A stretch of DNA of 64,000 nt. It comes from an uncultured Verrucomicrobia subdivision 3 bacterium. Lineage in GTDB: Bacteria; Verrucomicrobiota; Verrucomicrobiia; Limisphaerales; UBA11358. The notes under the pieces were generated by a model that was not told where the DNA came from, ran no database searches, and worked only from the letters and a program-made list of their open reading frames with translations. The position numbers and the translations under genes were made by a program. The stretch spans positions 1 to 64,000 of the forward strand of contig CAIRJF010000021.1 of assembly GCA_903878805.1 (NCBI GenBank), given 5' to 3'. Below are positions 7,755 to 16,631 of the stretch, in pieces. How positions within the stretch are numbered: the first letter of the stretch is position 1; the number at the start of each line of letters is the position of its first letter.

Positions 7755-8423
7755 TTGAAAACGAAATATCCCATTGTCATTGCTCTGGACGGCACGAGTG
7801 CGAGCGGCAAGAGCACCAACGCCAAGCTCGTCGCCAAGGCGCTCGGTTATGTTTATGTGGATACCGGCGCGATGTATCGCACGCTGGCGTGGTATTGCCT
7901 GCAAAAACGCGTGGACGTGACGGACGAAAAAGCCGTCGCCACCGCCTGCCGCAAATGGAAAACGAAATTGGAGTGTGCCGAGAAAGATGGATTGCGCGCG
8001 GTGCGTTTGCTGGTGGAAGGATATTTTCCCGAAAAAGAAATCCGCACGCCGGAGACCGCTGCTGCCGTGGCGCACGTTGCCGCCGTGCCGAAGGTGCGCG
8101 CGTGGATGAAAAAGACGCAGCGCGACTGCATTCAATTCGGCAATTTGGTGATGGAAGGTCGCGACATCGGCACGAATGTTTTTCCGGAAACGGATTTCAA
8201 ATTTTACCTCGACGCTTCGTTGGCGGAACGCACAGCGCGGCGCACGGCTGACGGCGTGAATGAGAATCTCGCCGCGCGCGACCAACGCGACAGCCAGCGT
8301 GCGGTCGCGCCGCTGATGATCGCGCTCGGCGCAAAAGTCCTGAATAATTCCAGCATGACCTCGGCGGAAACCAGCGGGTGGTTGCTGGCGGAAATCCGCA
8401 AGTTAATGTTGGTGGAAAAATGA
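7755..8423 (+). CDS. cmk: Cytidylate kinase
   Basis: It phosphorylates CMP and dCMP. The P-loop GTSASGKST lies at about residues 13-21, followed by the typical YVDTGAMYRTLAW. Later come LVMEGRDIGTNVFP and the LID region with ARRTADG and RDQRDSQRAVAPL. The start is TTG 7755. The alternative in-frame ATG at 7656 would translate through the intergenic repeat and is rejected. The length of 222 residues is normal. The stop overlaps the plsC start (ATGA), so the two are probably translationally coupled. Confidence 0.95.
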   Translation: MKTKYPIVIALDGTSASGKSTNAKLVAKALGYVYVDTGAMYRTLAWYCLQKRVDVTDEKAVATACRKWKTKLECAEKDGLRAVRLLVEGYFPEKEIRTPETAAAVAHVAAVPKVRAWMKKTQRDCIQFGNLVMEGRDIGTNVFPETDFKFYLDASLAERTARRTADGVNENLAARDQRDSQRAVAPLMIALGAKVLNNSSMTSAETSGWLLAEIRKLMLVEK

Positions 8424-9058
8424 ATCTGTCCTATCGCATCGGCTGGAGTCTTTTCCGCGTGATGTATGCCACTTATTTCCGGTGGCGAATTTTTGGCGCG
8501 GAGCATGTGCCGCTGAAAGGCGGCGTGATTCTGGCCTCAAACCACGCGAGTTTTCTCGATCCGCCGTTGGTCGGTTCCGGCTTGAAGCGGGACATCAATT
8601 ATCTCGCTCGCGAATCGCTGTTTCGTTATCCCGGCATCGGCGCGCTGCTGCGTTCGTGGAATGCTGTTCCCGTTGACCGCGACGGCGGTGGCGCGAAGGG
8701 ATTAAAAATTATTTTGAGCCGGTTGCTCGATGGCAACGGCATCATTTTATTCCCCGAAGGCACGCGCACGCTCGACGGCAAATTGCAGCCGGCGCGTTCC
8801 GGCATCGGCCTGACGGTCATCAAATCCACCGCGCCCGTCGTGCCGGTGCGCGTGTTTGGAACGTTTGAAGCCTACGGAAAAAATCATAAATTTCCGCGCC
8901 CGCATCGCGTCATTGTGAAATACGGTCAGCCGATGAATTTTGAAAAGCTGCGCGCCGAGGCACAGACGTGCGACAAGACGCGGTTGAAAGAAATTTACCA
9001 GCAGGTCGCGGACGAAATCATGGCGGCGATTGCGAAGCTGGAACCGAAGGCAGATTAA
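8420..9058 (+). CDS. plsC: 1-acyl-sn-glycerol-3-phosphate acyltransferase
   Basis: It transfers the second acyl chain to lysophosphatidic acid in phospholipid synthesis. The catalytic HX4D block is NHASFLDPP, and the substrate-binding block is FPEGTRTLDG. A hydrophobic N-terminal segment probably anchors it to the inner membrane. The 212-residue length fits short bacterial PlsC proteins. The start ATG 8420 overlaps the cmk stop by four bases. The stop region overlaps the end of a convergent gene on the other strand by four bases. Confidence 0.92.
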   Translation: MNLSYRIGWSLFRVMYATYFRWRIFGAEHVPLKGGVILASNHASFLDPPLVGSGLKRDINYLARESLFRYPGIGALLRSWNAVPVDRDGGGAKGLKIILSRLLDGNGIILFPEGTRTLDGKLQPARSGIGLTVIKSTAPVVPVRVFGTFEAYGKNHKFPRPHRVIVKYGQPMNFEKLRAEAQTCDKTRLKEIYQQVADEIMAAIAKLEPKAD

Positions 9059-9387
9059 ATCCCCAAGTCCGAAAGCGTTTTGCTGATGGAATTCACAATC
9101 TGCACGAGGCGCGGATGTGATTGCTCGAAGCCGTCCACGGAAGAGCGTAAACCCTGATTTGAAAGCTCCCGCAACTCTGGATTTTGATTGGTGCGCGTGG
9201 CTTCGTGCGTGGAAATCTTGGTGAAGTTGACGATGCTGTCTGCGTGTTCGCCGTGAGTTTCTGAAAGTTTGGCAACTTCCGTTTTCAACGTGCCGAGCAA
9301 TTTTAGCAGCTCCGCCTTGTGCTCGGCGCGCACGGATTCTGCGCCGCCGATTTTTGCCTCAATCTCGCTGATGGTTTTTTCAATCAT
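9055..9387 (-). CDS. DUF4404-like small protein
   Basis: This 110-residue protein is predicted to be mostly helical. The N-terminal half is a charged helix (EKTISEIEAKI). The C-terminal half ends in FEQSHPRLVQIVNSISKTLSDLGI-type sequence, and FExSHP followed by a hydrophobic helix ending in LGI resembles the DUF4404 family. Function is unknown. It overlaps the end of convergent plsC by 4 bp and lies downstream of tmk on the same strand, 43 bp away, so it may be the last gene of the cysS-tmk transcript. Confidence 0.7.
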   Translation of the reverse strand: MIEKTISEIEAKIGGAESVRAEHKAELLKLLGTLKTEVAKLSETHGEHADSIVNFTKISTHEATRTNQNPELRELSNQGLRSSVDGFEQSHPRLVQIVNSISKTLSDLGI

Positions 9388-9430
9388 TCTAAAAGAAACT
9401 TACTCTGCCATTTGAATCCGGCAAACAAAA

Positions 9431-10096
9431 TCACCAGCGCCCGACCTTGGGCACGCGCGGCTGGACGATTTCCCAAATCGTTTTGCAGACCACATTCATC
9501 GGCTGTGCGCCGTTGATGAACTTGACGCGTTGCGGTTCGCTGGCGGCGATGACGCCGTAGCCGTGCGCGACGCGCTCGAAAAATTTCCGGTCCGCCTCCT
9601 CGAAACGATCCCGCTGAAGCTCCAACGGCAAGGTGGCCTGTTGGCGTGAACGCACTCGCTCGGCGCTGACTTCCGCCGGAACGTGGAGAAACAAAGTTAG
9701 ATCCGGCTTGGTCCCGCCGATGGCGAAATTGATGATTGCTTTCACCTTTTCCAAATCCAGTTCGCGGCCATAACCTTGATACGCCGTGGTCGAATCATAA
9801 AAACGGTCGCACAAAATCATTTCGCCAGCAGCCAGCGCGGGACGGATAATTTCGCGGACGATTTGTGCGCGACTGGCATTCATCAAAAGCAACTCCGCCT
9901 CGGAAGTCATGGCGCGGTTGTTTTCGCTGTGCTTGAGCGTGTGGCGGATTTCCTCGCCGATGGGTGTGCCGCCGGGTTCGCGTAAGAGGCGCACGCGATG
10001 GCCGATGGCCGTGAGATGCTCCGACAGCAGTTTGATCTGCGTGGACTTCCCGCAGCCTTCCGTGCCTTCAAACGTGATGAACAAGCCTTTGCTCAC
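9431..10096 (-). CDS. tmk: Thymidylate kinase
   Basis: It phosphorylates dTMP to dTDP. The P-loop FEGTEGCGKST is at the N-terminus, the DRF motif appears in ILCDRFYDSTTAYQGYG, and the LID region contains RSRQQATLPLELQRDRFE. At 221 residues it has the family length. The start is GTG, which overlaps the stop of upstream cysS in a GTGA arrangement, so translational coupling is likely. Downstream on the same strand is the DUF4404-like gene. Confidence 0.96.
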   Translation of the reverse strand: MSKGLFITFEGTEGCGKSTQIKLLSEHLTAIGHRVRLLREPGGTPIGEEIRHTLKHSENNRAMTSEAELLLMNASRAQIVREIIRPALAAGEMILCDRFYDSTTAYQGYGRELDLEKVKAIINFAIGGTKPDLTLFLHVPAEVSAERVRSRQQATLPLELQRDRFEEADRKFFERVAHGYGVIAASEPQRVKFINGAQPMNVVCKTIWEIVQPRVPKVGRW

Positions 10097-11496
10097 AGTT
10101 TTTTAAGTTTGATTCCTTTCGGCGTGTCTTCGATGACCCAGCCTTTGGCTTTCAACTCATCGCGAATCGCGTCGCTGCGCTTGAAATCTTTCGCCTTCTT
10201 CGCCGCGGTGCGTTCGTCGGCGAGTGCAGAAATTTCAGCGGGAATCTCCGTTTCTGTTTTCACTCCAATACCGAGAACGGAATCAACTTTCTCCCACGCA
10301 GCCAAGGCAGATGCGGCGTCACTCGCGCTCAATGAATTTTCGGCGAGTCGTTTATTTATTTCCGTCACCCACTTAAAAACAGAAGCCCAGGCGGCGGAAA
10401 TATTCAAGTCATCGGCGAGAGCAGAAGAAAATTGCTCCAGCAATTTTGATTCTGGCGCGGCGGTTGCATTGCCAGCGAGTTTACGCAACTTGCCAACACA
10501 TTCATCAATGCGCGCCAACGCGGTTCTCGCTCCCGACAAGCCGTCGAGCGTGAAATTGAACGTCTCGCGGTAATGCGAGGTGAGCAGCAAATAACGGACT
10601 TCGCGACCGGTGTGTCCCTTTTCCAACAAGTCGCGCAACGTGAAAAAATTCCCCATCGACTTGCTCATCTTTTTACCTTCGACCAACAGATGCGCGCCGT
10701 GCAGCCAGTATTTCACGAACGGTTTGCCGGTCGTGCCTTCGCTCTGCGCGATTTCATCTTCGTGATGCGGAAATTTCAAATCCTCGCCGCCGAGGTGCAG
10801 GTCGAAACTTTCGCCGAGCACTTTCATGCTCATCGCACTGCACTCGATGTGCCAGCCGGGGCGCCCTTCGCCGAACGGACTCGGCCAGAAAATATCGCCG
10901 TCGTCGGGCACGCGCGCTTTCCAGAGCGCAAAATCGGCGACGGATTCCTTCTCATATTCGTCGCTCGAAACGCGTTCGCCGGCGCGCATCTCGTCGAAAT
11001 TTAATTTCAGCAACTGGCCGTAGTTACAGCCGCAGCCTTGATATTTCGTGATGGAAAAATAAACCGAGCCGTCGGGTGCTTTGTAAGCGATGCCGCGCGC
11101 TATTAGCTTTTCGATCAAAGAAATAATTTCCGCAATGTATTCCGTGGCGCGCGGTTTGACGTGCGGTTCTTTGCAGTTCAACGCCTTCAAGTCGTCGAGG
11201 AAGGCGGCTTCGTATTTGCCGGTAAACTCGCGGAGAGGAATTTTCTGTTCGCGGACGCGCTTGATGATTTTGTCCTCGATGTCCGTGATGTTCATGACGT
11301 GTTTCACGTCGTAGCCGGAAAATTCCAGTGTGCGGCGGACGAGGTCGGCGAAAACGAACGTGCGCCAGTTGCCGATGTGCGCGAAGTCATAAACGGTCGG
11401 CCCGCAGCAATACATCCCGACTTTTTTTCCGTTTGGGTCGAGCGGCGCGAACTCCTGCACGGAGCGCGTGAGTGTGTTGAACAGTTTCAGAGCCAT
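10093..11496 (-). CDS. cysS: Cysteinyl-tRNA synthetase
   Basis: It charges tRNA-Cys. The class I signatures are HIGN (residues 40-43, FAHIGNWRTF) and KMSKSMGN. The zinc ligands of the family are visible: CGPTVYD Cys near residue 31, WHIECSAMS, and HLGGEDLKFPHHEDE. The start is put at MALKLFNT (11496). The in-frame extension to 11589 has no synthetase sequence. The length of 467 residues is typical. The stop overlaps the tmk start by four bases. Confidence 0.97.
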   Translation of the reverse strand: MALKLFNTLTRSVQEFAPLDPNGKKVGMYCCGPTVYDFAHIGNWRTFVFADLVRRTLEFSGYDVKHVMNITDIEDKIIKRVREQKIPLREFTGKYEAAFLDDLKALNCKEPHVKPRATEYIAEIISLIEKLIARGIAYKAPDGSVYFSITKYQGCGCNYGQLLKLNFDEMRAGERVSSDEYEKESVADFALWKARVPDDGDIFWPSPFGEGRPGWHIECSAMSMKVLGESFDLHLGGEDLKFPHHEDEIAQSEGTTGKPFVKYWLHGAHLLVEGKKMSKSMGNFFTLRDLLEKGHTGREVRYLLLTSHYRETFNFTLDGLSGARTALARIDECVGKLRKLAGNATAAPESKLLEQFSSALADDLNISAAWASVFKWVTEINKRLAENSLSASDAASALAAWEKVDSVLGIGVKTETEIPAEISALADERTAAKKAKDFKRSDAIRDELKAKGWVIEDTPKGIKLKKL

Positions 11497-11662
11497 TTGC
11501 GTCCGGCAAATTAAACTTCGGGACGCGAAAGAAAAGGTAAAATTGACAGGCGGGACGGCCACAAGTTTCCTTTGCGCCGGCAAAAGCATTTGTTAGGTTG
11601 GTATTGAAGTGAAAAGCCAGTAACCGACCGGCTTTCAATTAAACTTAACCACAAGAAATTTT

Positions 11663-12451
11663 ATGGACCAATCACAACTTCCCCCCATCGTTCATTCCTT
11701 ACTCAGCGCGGGCGCAGTGTTGATCGTGCCGCTGTTTATCGTGCTGTTTGTTCTGTTGCCACAGGCGGTTCGCATCACGCGCGAATACGAGCGCGGCGTG
11801 ATTTTCCGGCTCGGTAAACTCGTCGGCGCGCGCGGGCCAGGTTTGATTTTTCTTTGGCCGTTTATTGATCGCATGGTGAAAATGGATTTGCGCGTGGTGA
11901 CGATTGATGTGCCGAAGCAGGAAATTATGACGAAGGACAACGTGCCGGCGACGGTGGATGCGGTGATTTATTTTCGCATCGAAGACCCAATCGCCGCCGT
12001 GGTGAAGGTGGAAAATTATTTCCGCGCCACTTCGCTTATCGCGCAGACGACATTGCGGAGCGTGCTCGGCCAATCGGCGCTGGACGAATTGCTGTCGCAA
12101 CGCGACGTCATCAATTTGAAATTGCAGGAGATCATTGATAAGCAGACCGGGCCGTGGGGCATCAAGGTTACGAGCGTCGAGACGCGCGAAGTTTCGCTGC
12201 CGGACAGCATGAAGCGCGCGATGGCCAAACAAGCCGAGGCGGAACGCGAACGCCGTGCGAAAATCGTCAATGCGCAGGGCGAATTTGAAGCCGCCGAAAA
12301 AATGGTGCAGGCTGCTGGCTTGATCGCGAAGGAACCGATTGCCTTGCAACTGCGCTATCTCCAAACCATGCGCGAAATGGCGAGCGAGCACAACACGACG
12401 ACGTTCCTGCCGCTGCCGATAGATTTGTTCAGCGCGTTTTTGAAGAAGTAG
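11663..12451 (+). CDS. Slipin / stomatin-like SPFH protein
   Basis: There is one N-terminal hydrophobic hairpin (residues about 13-35) followed by the SPFH domain: EYERGVIFRLGKL, GPGLIFLWPFIDR and the IDVPKQEIMTKDNV stretch. The C-terminal part carries the AKQAEAERERRAKI helix that slipins use for oligomerisation. At 262 residues it is the usual slipin size. Such proteins form membrane rings and often work with an NfeD protease partner, but no NfeD gene lies next to it here. It is divergent from cysS, with about 165 bp in between that should hold both promoters. Confidence 0.93.
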   Translation: MDQSQLPPIVHSLLSAGAVLIVPLFIVLFVLLPQAVRITREYERGVIFRLGKLVGARGPGLIFLWPFIDRMVKMDLRVVTIDVPKQEIMTKDNVPATVDAVIYFRIEDPIAAVVKVENYFRATSLIAQTTLRSVLGQSALDELLSQRDVINLKLQEIIDKQTGPWGIKVTSVETREVSLPDSMKRAMAKQAEAERERRAKIVNAQGEFEAAEKMVQAAGLIAKEPIALQLRYLQTMREMASEHNTTTFLPLPIDLFSAFLKK

Positions 12452-12505
12452 CTGCTGCTGCGCGAATAAACTTTTCGTGCGCGCTTTGTTTTCTAAACTG
12501 GTGGC

Positions 12506-13639
12506 GTGTCTCTCAAACTCGGTGACAAAATAAACGTGTCCATCCATGACCTCGCGTTCGGCGGCGAAGGCGTGGGCAGAATTGATGAATTCGTCGTCTT
12601 CGTTCCGTTCGTGATTCCCGGCGAAACGGTCGAGGCGGAAATCACGGAGGTGAAGAAGAATTTCGCGCGGGCCAAACTGCTGCGCGTCATCACGCCGTCG
12701 CCGGAGCGCGTCGCGCCGGAATGCAGATATTTCACGCAGTGTGGCGGCTGCCAGTATCAGCACATTGATTACGCGACCCAATTGCGCTTCAAGCACAAGC
12801 AGATTGCGGATTTGTTTGAGCGCGTCGGCAAGATTTCCGCCGAGAAAATTGCGCCAGTCATCGGTTGCCCCGCGCCTTACGGCTATCGCAATCGTATCAT
12901 GATTCGCAGTCAATGGAATGGCCCGGCAAAAAAACTCGTCATCGGCTTCATCCGCGCGGACAACAATTTCGTGGAGGACATCGAGGAATGCAAAATTGCC
13001 GAGCCGTCGCTCAACGAACAGATTACGCACGTCCGCGCCAATCCACCGCCGAAGGGTGGCATCAAAGTAGTTTTGCGCGTGCAGGCGGAAGGCTGGGAAG
13101 TGCCGCGCGATTCGTTTTTCCAAAATAATTTTTTTCTGCTGCCAAAACTCGTCGAGACTGTGCGCGAATTTTTGAAAGACAGCGGTGCGCGGCATTTGAT
13201 TGATTTGTATTGCGGCGTGGGTTTTTTCGGCATTGAGGCGGCGGGCGTGGTGGATTCGTTTGTCGGCGTGGAATACGATCAACTGGCGATTGCCGCCGCG
13301 CGGAAAAATGCGGCGTCACGAGAAATTAACAATGGCGAGTTTGTGGCGGCGAAAGTTGAGGTTATCCTGCCGGAGTTGTTGAACAAATTTTCGGCGGAGA
13401 AAACCACGGTGATACTCGATCCGCCGCGCAAAGGTTGCTGGCCGGAAACTTTGGAACTGTTGCGGCAAACACGGCCGGCGCAGGTGATTTATGTTTCGTG
13501 CCACCCGGCGACGATGGCGCGGGATTTGAACATTTTGTGCGCGGACGGTGTCTTTGAACTAGCACGTGTGCAGCCGTTGGACATGTTCCCGCAGACGCAG
13601 CACATCGAGTGTGTGGCGGATTTGCGGCGGCGAAACTGA
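12506..13639 (+). CDS. TrmA/RlmD-family RNA m5U methyltransferase
   Basis: This is a SAM-dependent uridine-C5 methyltransferase, probably for 23S rRNA. The N-terminal TRAM domain (FGGEGVGRIDEFVVFVP) precedes the iron-sulfur cysteines CRYFTQCGGCQYQH. The SAM-binding part has LIDLYCGVGFFGIEAAG, then LDPPRKGC, and the catalytic Cys lies in YVSCHPATMARDL. At 377 residues it is a little shorter than E. coli RlmD. Whether it modifies the RlmD, RlmC or both positions cannot be told from sequence alone. The start is GTG 12506. Confidence 0.92.
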   Translation: MSLKLGDKINVSIHDLAFGGEGVGRIDEFVVFVPFVIPGETVEAEITEVKKNFARAKLLRVITPSPERVAPECRYFTQCGGCQYQHIDYATQLRFKHKQIADLFERVGKISAEKIAPVIGCPAPYGYRNRIMIRSQWNGPAKKLVIGFIRADNNFVEDIEECKIAEPSLNEQITHVRANPPPKGGIKVVLRVQAEGWEVPRDSFFQNNFFLLPKLVETVREFLKDSGARHLIDLYCGVGFFGIEAAGVVDSFVGVEYDQLAIAAARKNAASREINNGEFVAAKVEVILPELLNKFSAEKTTVILDPPRKGCWPETLELLRQTRPAQVIYVSCHPATMARDLNILCADGVFELARVQPLDMFPQTQHIECVADLRRRN

Positions 13640-13681
13640 ACTTGCCAACGCGCAGTTCTTGGTTTCAACTTAAAAATTCAG

Positions 13682-16627
13682 ATGGCAAACAAAAATCAAA
13701 CGGATCTGCGAAAACAATTTTCGGTGCGTTACCTGCCGTGGCTGTTGGCGGCGGCGATGCTGTTTGTTTACGGACTGACGTTGAACCATTGGGTGACGCT
13801 GGCGAATTTGTTGCCCGTCTCCAAAGTGTCCGGATTTCTCTGGCAGCCGGAATATTTCAACCCGCTGCTGTTCGCCGTCACCTGGCCGTTCCGCTGGCTG
13901 CCGCCGGCGAAAATCCCGATTGCGCTGAATCTTTTTTCCGCCGTGTGCGCGGCGGCGGCGCTGGGACTGCTGGCGCGGTCAGTGGCCATCCTGCCGCGTG
14001 ATCGCACGGAAGCGGAACGCACGCGCGAGCGCAGCGACTTTGCGTTTTTGACGACGGGCGACGCGTGGTTGCCGCCGCTGCTGGCGGTGGCGTTGTTCGG
14101 GCTGGAATTCGGTTTCTGGCAGAACGCGACGAGCTTCACCGGCGAGTCATTAAACATTTTTATTTTTGCGCTGGTGATCTGGCTGCTGTTGGAATTCCGG
14201 CTGGATGAACGGATGGGGCGACTGTATCTGGCGGCGTTGATTTACGGCGCGGGTCTGACTGAGAACTGGGCACTGGTCGGATTTACGCCGGTGTTCATCA
14301 TCGCGATACTCTGGCTGCGAGGCTTGGATTTTTTCAATGTCGGATTTTTGCTGCGGATGACGTTGAGCGCGCTGGCGGGAATGTTATTTTTTCTGCTGCT
14401 GCCCATCGTCGAAAAAATGTCCGGCGGTTTTTCCTTGAGCTTTTGGGAACTGCTCCGGCCGGCGTTGAGCATGGACTGGCAGGTGATCAAGGCCGTCACC
14501 ATCGGCGACATCCGGCACAACTTGATCATCATGTCGGTCACGACCTTTCTGCCGGTGCTGGTGATGGCGATTCGCTGGAGCGCTACGTTCGGCGACAACA
14601 GCCGGATGGGGGTGGCGCTGGCGAATTACATGTTTCACTGCGTTCACGCGGTGGTTTTCACGGTGTGCGTGTGGGTGATGTTTGATCCGCCGTTCAGCGC
14701 CGGCCAGTTGAGTTTCGGTTCGCCCGCGTTGACGATGTATTATCTTTCGGCGCTCGGCTTGGGCTATTACTGCGGCTATTACCTGCTCGTCTTTGGCAGA
14801 AAGCCTGTGCCGACACGCCGCAATCCCAATCCGGCTCCAGCGCTGCCGGAAGCGATTAAATTTTTCACTCCCGTTATTTATTGGGGAACCTACATCGCGG
14901 CCGGGTTGATCACTTACATCTTGGTCTATAAAAATTTGCCGCACATTCGCGCCATCAATGACAGCACGCTCCTGAAATACGCGCAGTTGACCGAGCAAAA
15001 CCTCCCGCCCGGCGGCGGAATTTTATTGAGCGACGCCGAGGGCATCAGCTCCAGCCAGCAGACGCGCGCTTTGCTCCTGCAGGCGGCGCTGGCCCGCAGC
15101 GGGCGTGCAAAAGATTACATGGTGGTGGACACTCAATCTTTGAACTGGATGCCGTATCTCCGTTTTCTGCACAAAAAATTTCCGCAAAAATGGCCGGCGC
15201 CGGTCGCCGAGAAAAACGCCGATGGCGTCGCCCCGATTACCATCTTGGGCACGCTCAACCAGCTCGCCAAAAGCAATAACCTATGCTACCTCAATCCAAG
15301 TTTCGGGTATTATTTTGAACTGTTCTATCTCGAACCGCACGGTTTGAGCTATCGGTTGAAAACCTTGCCGGAAGACACGCTGGTTCCCCCGCCGCTTTCC
15401 ACCAACCTGATTGTTGAGAACCAAAATTTTTGGAACCAGTTTGTGCAGGAGCAGCTTGGGCCGCTGCAGAAAGCGGTGACGCCGCAAGACCCCAACGCCG
15501 CGCCCGGAAATGCCGCCGAATGGGTGCTCATGCACCTCCACGATCGTTGGGACGTGAACCCAAATGCCCGGCTTGTCGCCAATTTTTATTCACGCGCGCT
15601 GGATTATTGGGGCGTCGAACTTCAGCGCGCTGGCCAGATTGCCGCCGCCGCCGGTTGTTTCAGCAATGCCATCAGCATCAATCCAGACAACATTGCCGCG
15701 ACCATCAATTTGCAATTCAACCAGTCGTTGCAAGCCGGTTCCGTCATCACGATTGATCCCGATCGCGCCACCGCCGACCAGTTTGGCAAATACCGCAACT
15801 GGAATTCGCTGCTGAACGCCAACGGTCCGTTCGACGAACCCAGCTTTGTTTTTGCCAACAGCGCTTTGCTCGCGCAAGGCGGGCTGATGCGCCAATCCGT
15901 TGCACCCTTTGCCCGTGTGCGCCAGCTTGCGCCGGACAATCTGCCCGCGCGCCTCTGGCTCGCGCAACTTTACCTGTTTAACCGTTTGCCCGACCGCGCG
16001 CTCGAAGCCTTGCACGATCCGCTGAACCATCCTTACCGATTTGGCCTTACGGAAAATAATTCCACCGAACTAAACGTCCTCGCGTCCGCCGGTTATTTCC
16101 AAAAAAATGATTTGCCGCGCGGCGTCGAGCTGCTCGAACAGGAAGTTTCCCGTCATCCCGACGACAACACACTGATGACATCCGCCGCGCAGGCGTTCTT
16201 CATGCGCGGGCTTTACACAAATGCCCTTCATGTCATTGACCGCCGCCTCGCCCAGACGCCTAACGACCCCCAATGGCTCTTTGGCAAAGCCTACGCCTAT
16301 CTGCAAACCAGCAACTACGACCGCGCTATCACCGCATTCACGCATGTGATGGAAGTCACTACGAATGATCCCACCGCCCGCTTCAACCGCGCTCTCGCCT
16401 ACCTGCAAAGCGACCGGCTCGACCTCGCCCGCGCCGACTACGCCGCGCTACAGTCGTCCTACACTAATTCCTATCAGGTCGCCTTCGGCCTCGCTGAAGT
16501 GGCATGGCGGCAACATCAGACGAACGCGGCGATCAGCAACTATCAGATTTATCTCGCCAACGCGCCCACCAATTCCCTCGAATTCAAAACCGTCCATGAA
16601 CGCCTGACGCAATTGCGCGGCCAATGA
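13682..16627 (+). CDS. Large polytopic membrane protein with C-terminal TPR repeats (DUF2723-like)
   Basis: This protein has 981 residues. The first 450 contain about ten hydrophobic segments, with early features such as YGLTLNHWVTLAN and FWQNATSFTGESLN that resemble DUF2723 (GT-C fold glycosyltransferase) proteins. The remaining half is soluble and rich in TPR-like helical pairs (AAGCFSNAISINPDN, YLQTSNYDRAITAFTHVMEV). A role in transferring sugars at the membrane, with the TPR part as a docking surface, is inference. It is followed 4 bp later by a GT4 gene and then an MraY/WecA-like gene, which points to envelope polysaccharide or glycoprotein synthesis. Confidence 0.75.
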   Translation: MANKNQTDLRKQFSVRYLPWLLAAAMLFVYGLTLNHWVTLANLLPVSKVSGFLWQPEYFNPLLFAVTWPFRWLPPAKIPIALNLFSAVCAAAALGLLARSVAILPRDRTEAERTRERSDFAFLTTGDAWLPPLLAVALFGLEFGFWQNATSFTGESLNIFIFALVIWLLLEFRLDERMGRLYLAALIYGAGLTENWALVGFTPVFIIAILWLRGLDFFNVGFLLRMTLSALAGMLFFLLLPIVEKMSGGFSLSFWELLRPALSMDWQVIKAVTIGDIRHNLIIMSVTTFLPVLVMAIRWSATFGDNSRMGVALANYMFHCVHAVVFTVCVWVMFDPPFSAGQLSFGSPALTMYYLSALGLGYYCGYYLLVFGRKPVPTRRNPNPAPALPEAIKFFTPVIYWGTYIAAGLITYILVYKNLPHIRAINDSTLLKYAQLTEQNLPPGGGILLSDAEGISSSQQTRALLLQAALARSGRAKDYMVVDTQSLNWMPYLRFLHKKFPQKWPAPVAEKNADGVAPITILGTLNQLAKSNNLCYLNPSFGYYFELFYLEPHGLSYRLKTLPEDTLVPPPLSTNLIVENQNFWNQFVQEQLGPLQKAVTPQDPNAAPGNAAEWVLMHLHDRWDVNPNARLVANFYSRALDYWGVELQRAGQIAAAAGCFSNAISINPDNIAATINLQFNQSLQAGSVITIDPDRATADQFGKYRNWNSLLNANGPFDEPSFVFANSALLAQGGLMRQSVAPFARVRQLAPDNLPARLWLAQLYLFNRLPDRALEALHDPLNHPYRFGLTENNSTELNVLASAGYFQKNDLPRGVELLEQEVSRHPDDNTLMTSAAQAFFMRGLYTNALHVIDRRLAQTPNDPQWLFGKAYAYLQTSNYDRAITAFTHVMEVTTNDPTARFNRALAYLQSDRLDLARADYAALQSSYTNSYQVAFGLAEVAWRQHQTNAAISNYQIYLANAPTNSLEFKTVHERLTQLRGQ

Positions 16628-16631
16628 CGCC

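Noticed and set aside
11699-13282. 527-aa minus-strand ORF over slipin and the m5U methyltransferase
   Set aside because: It is antisense to two clear genes and has no recognisable family; its composition is typical of a shadow ORF.
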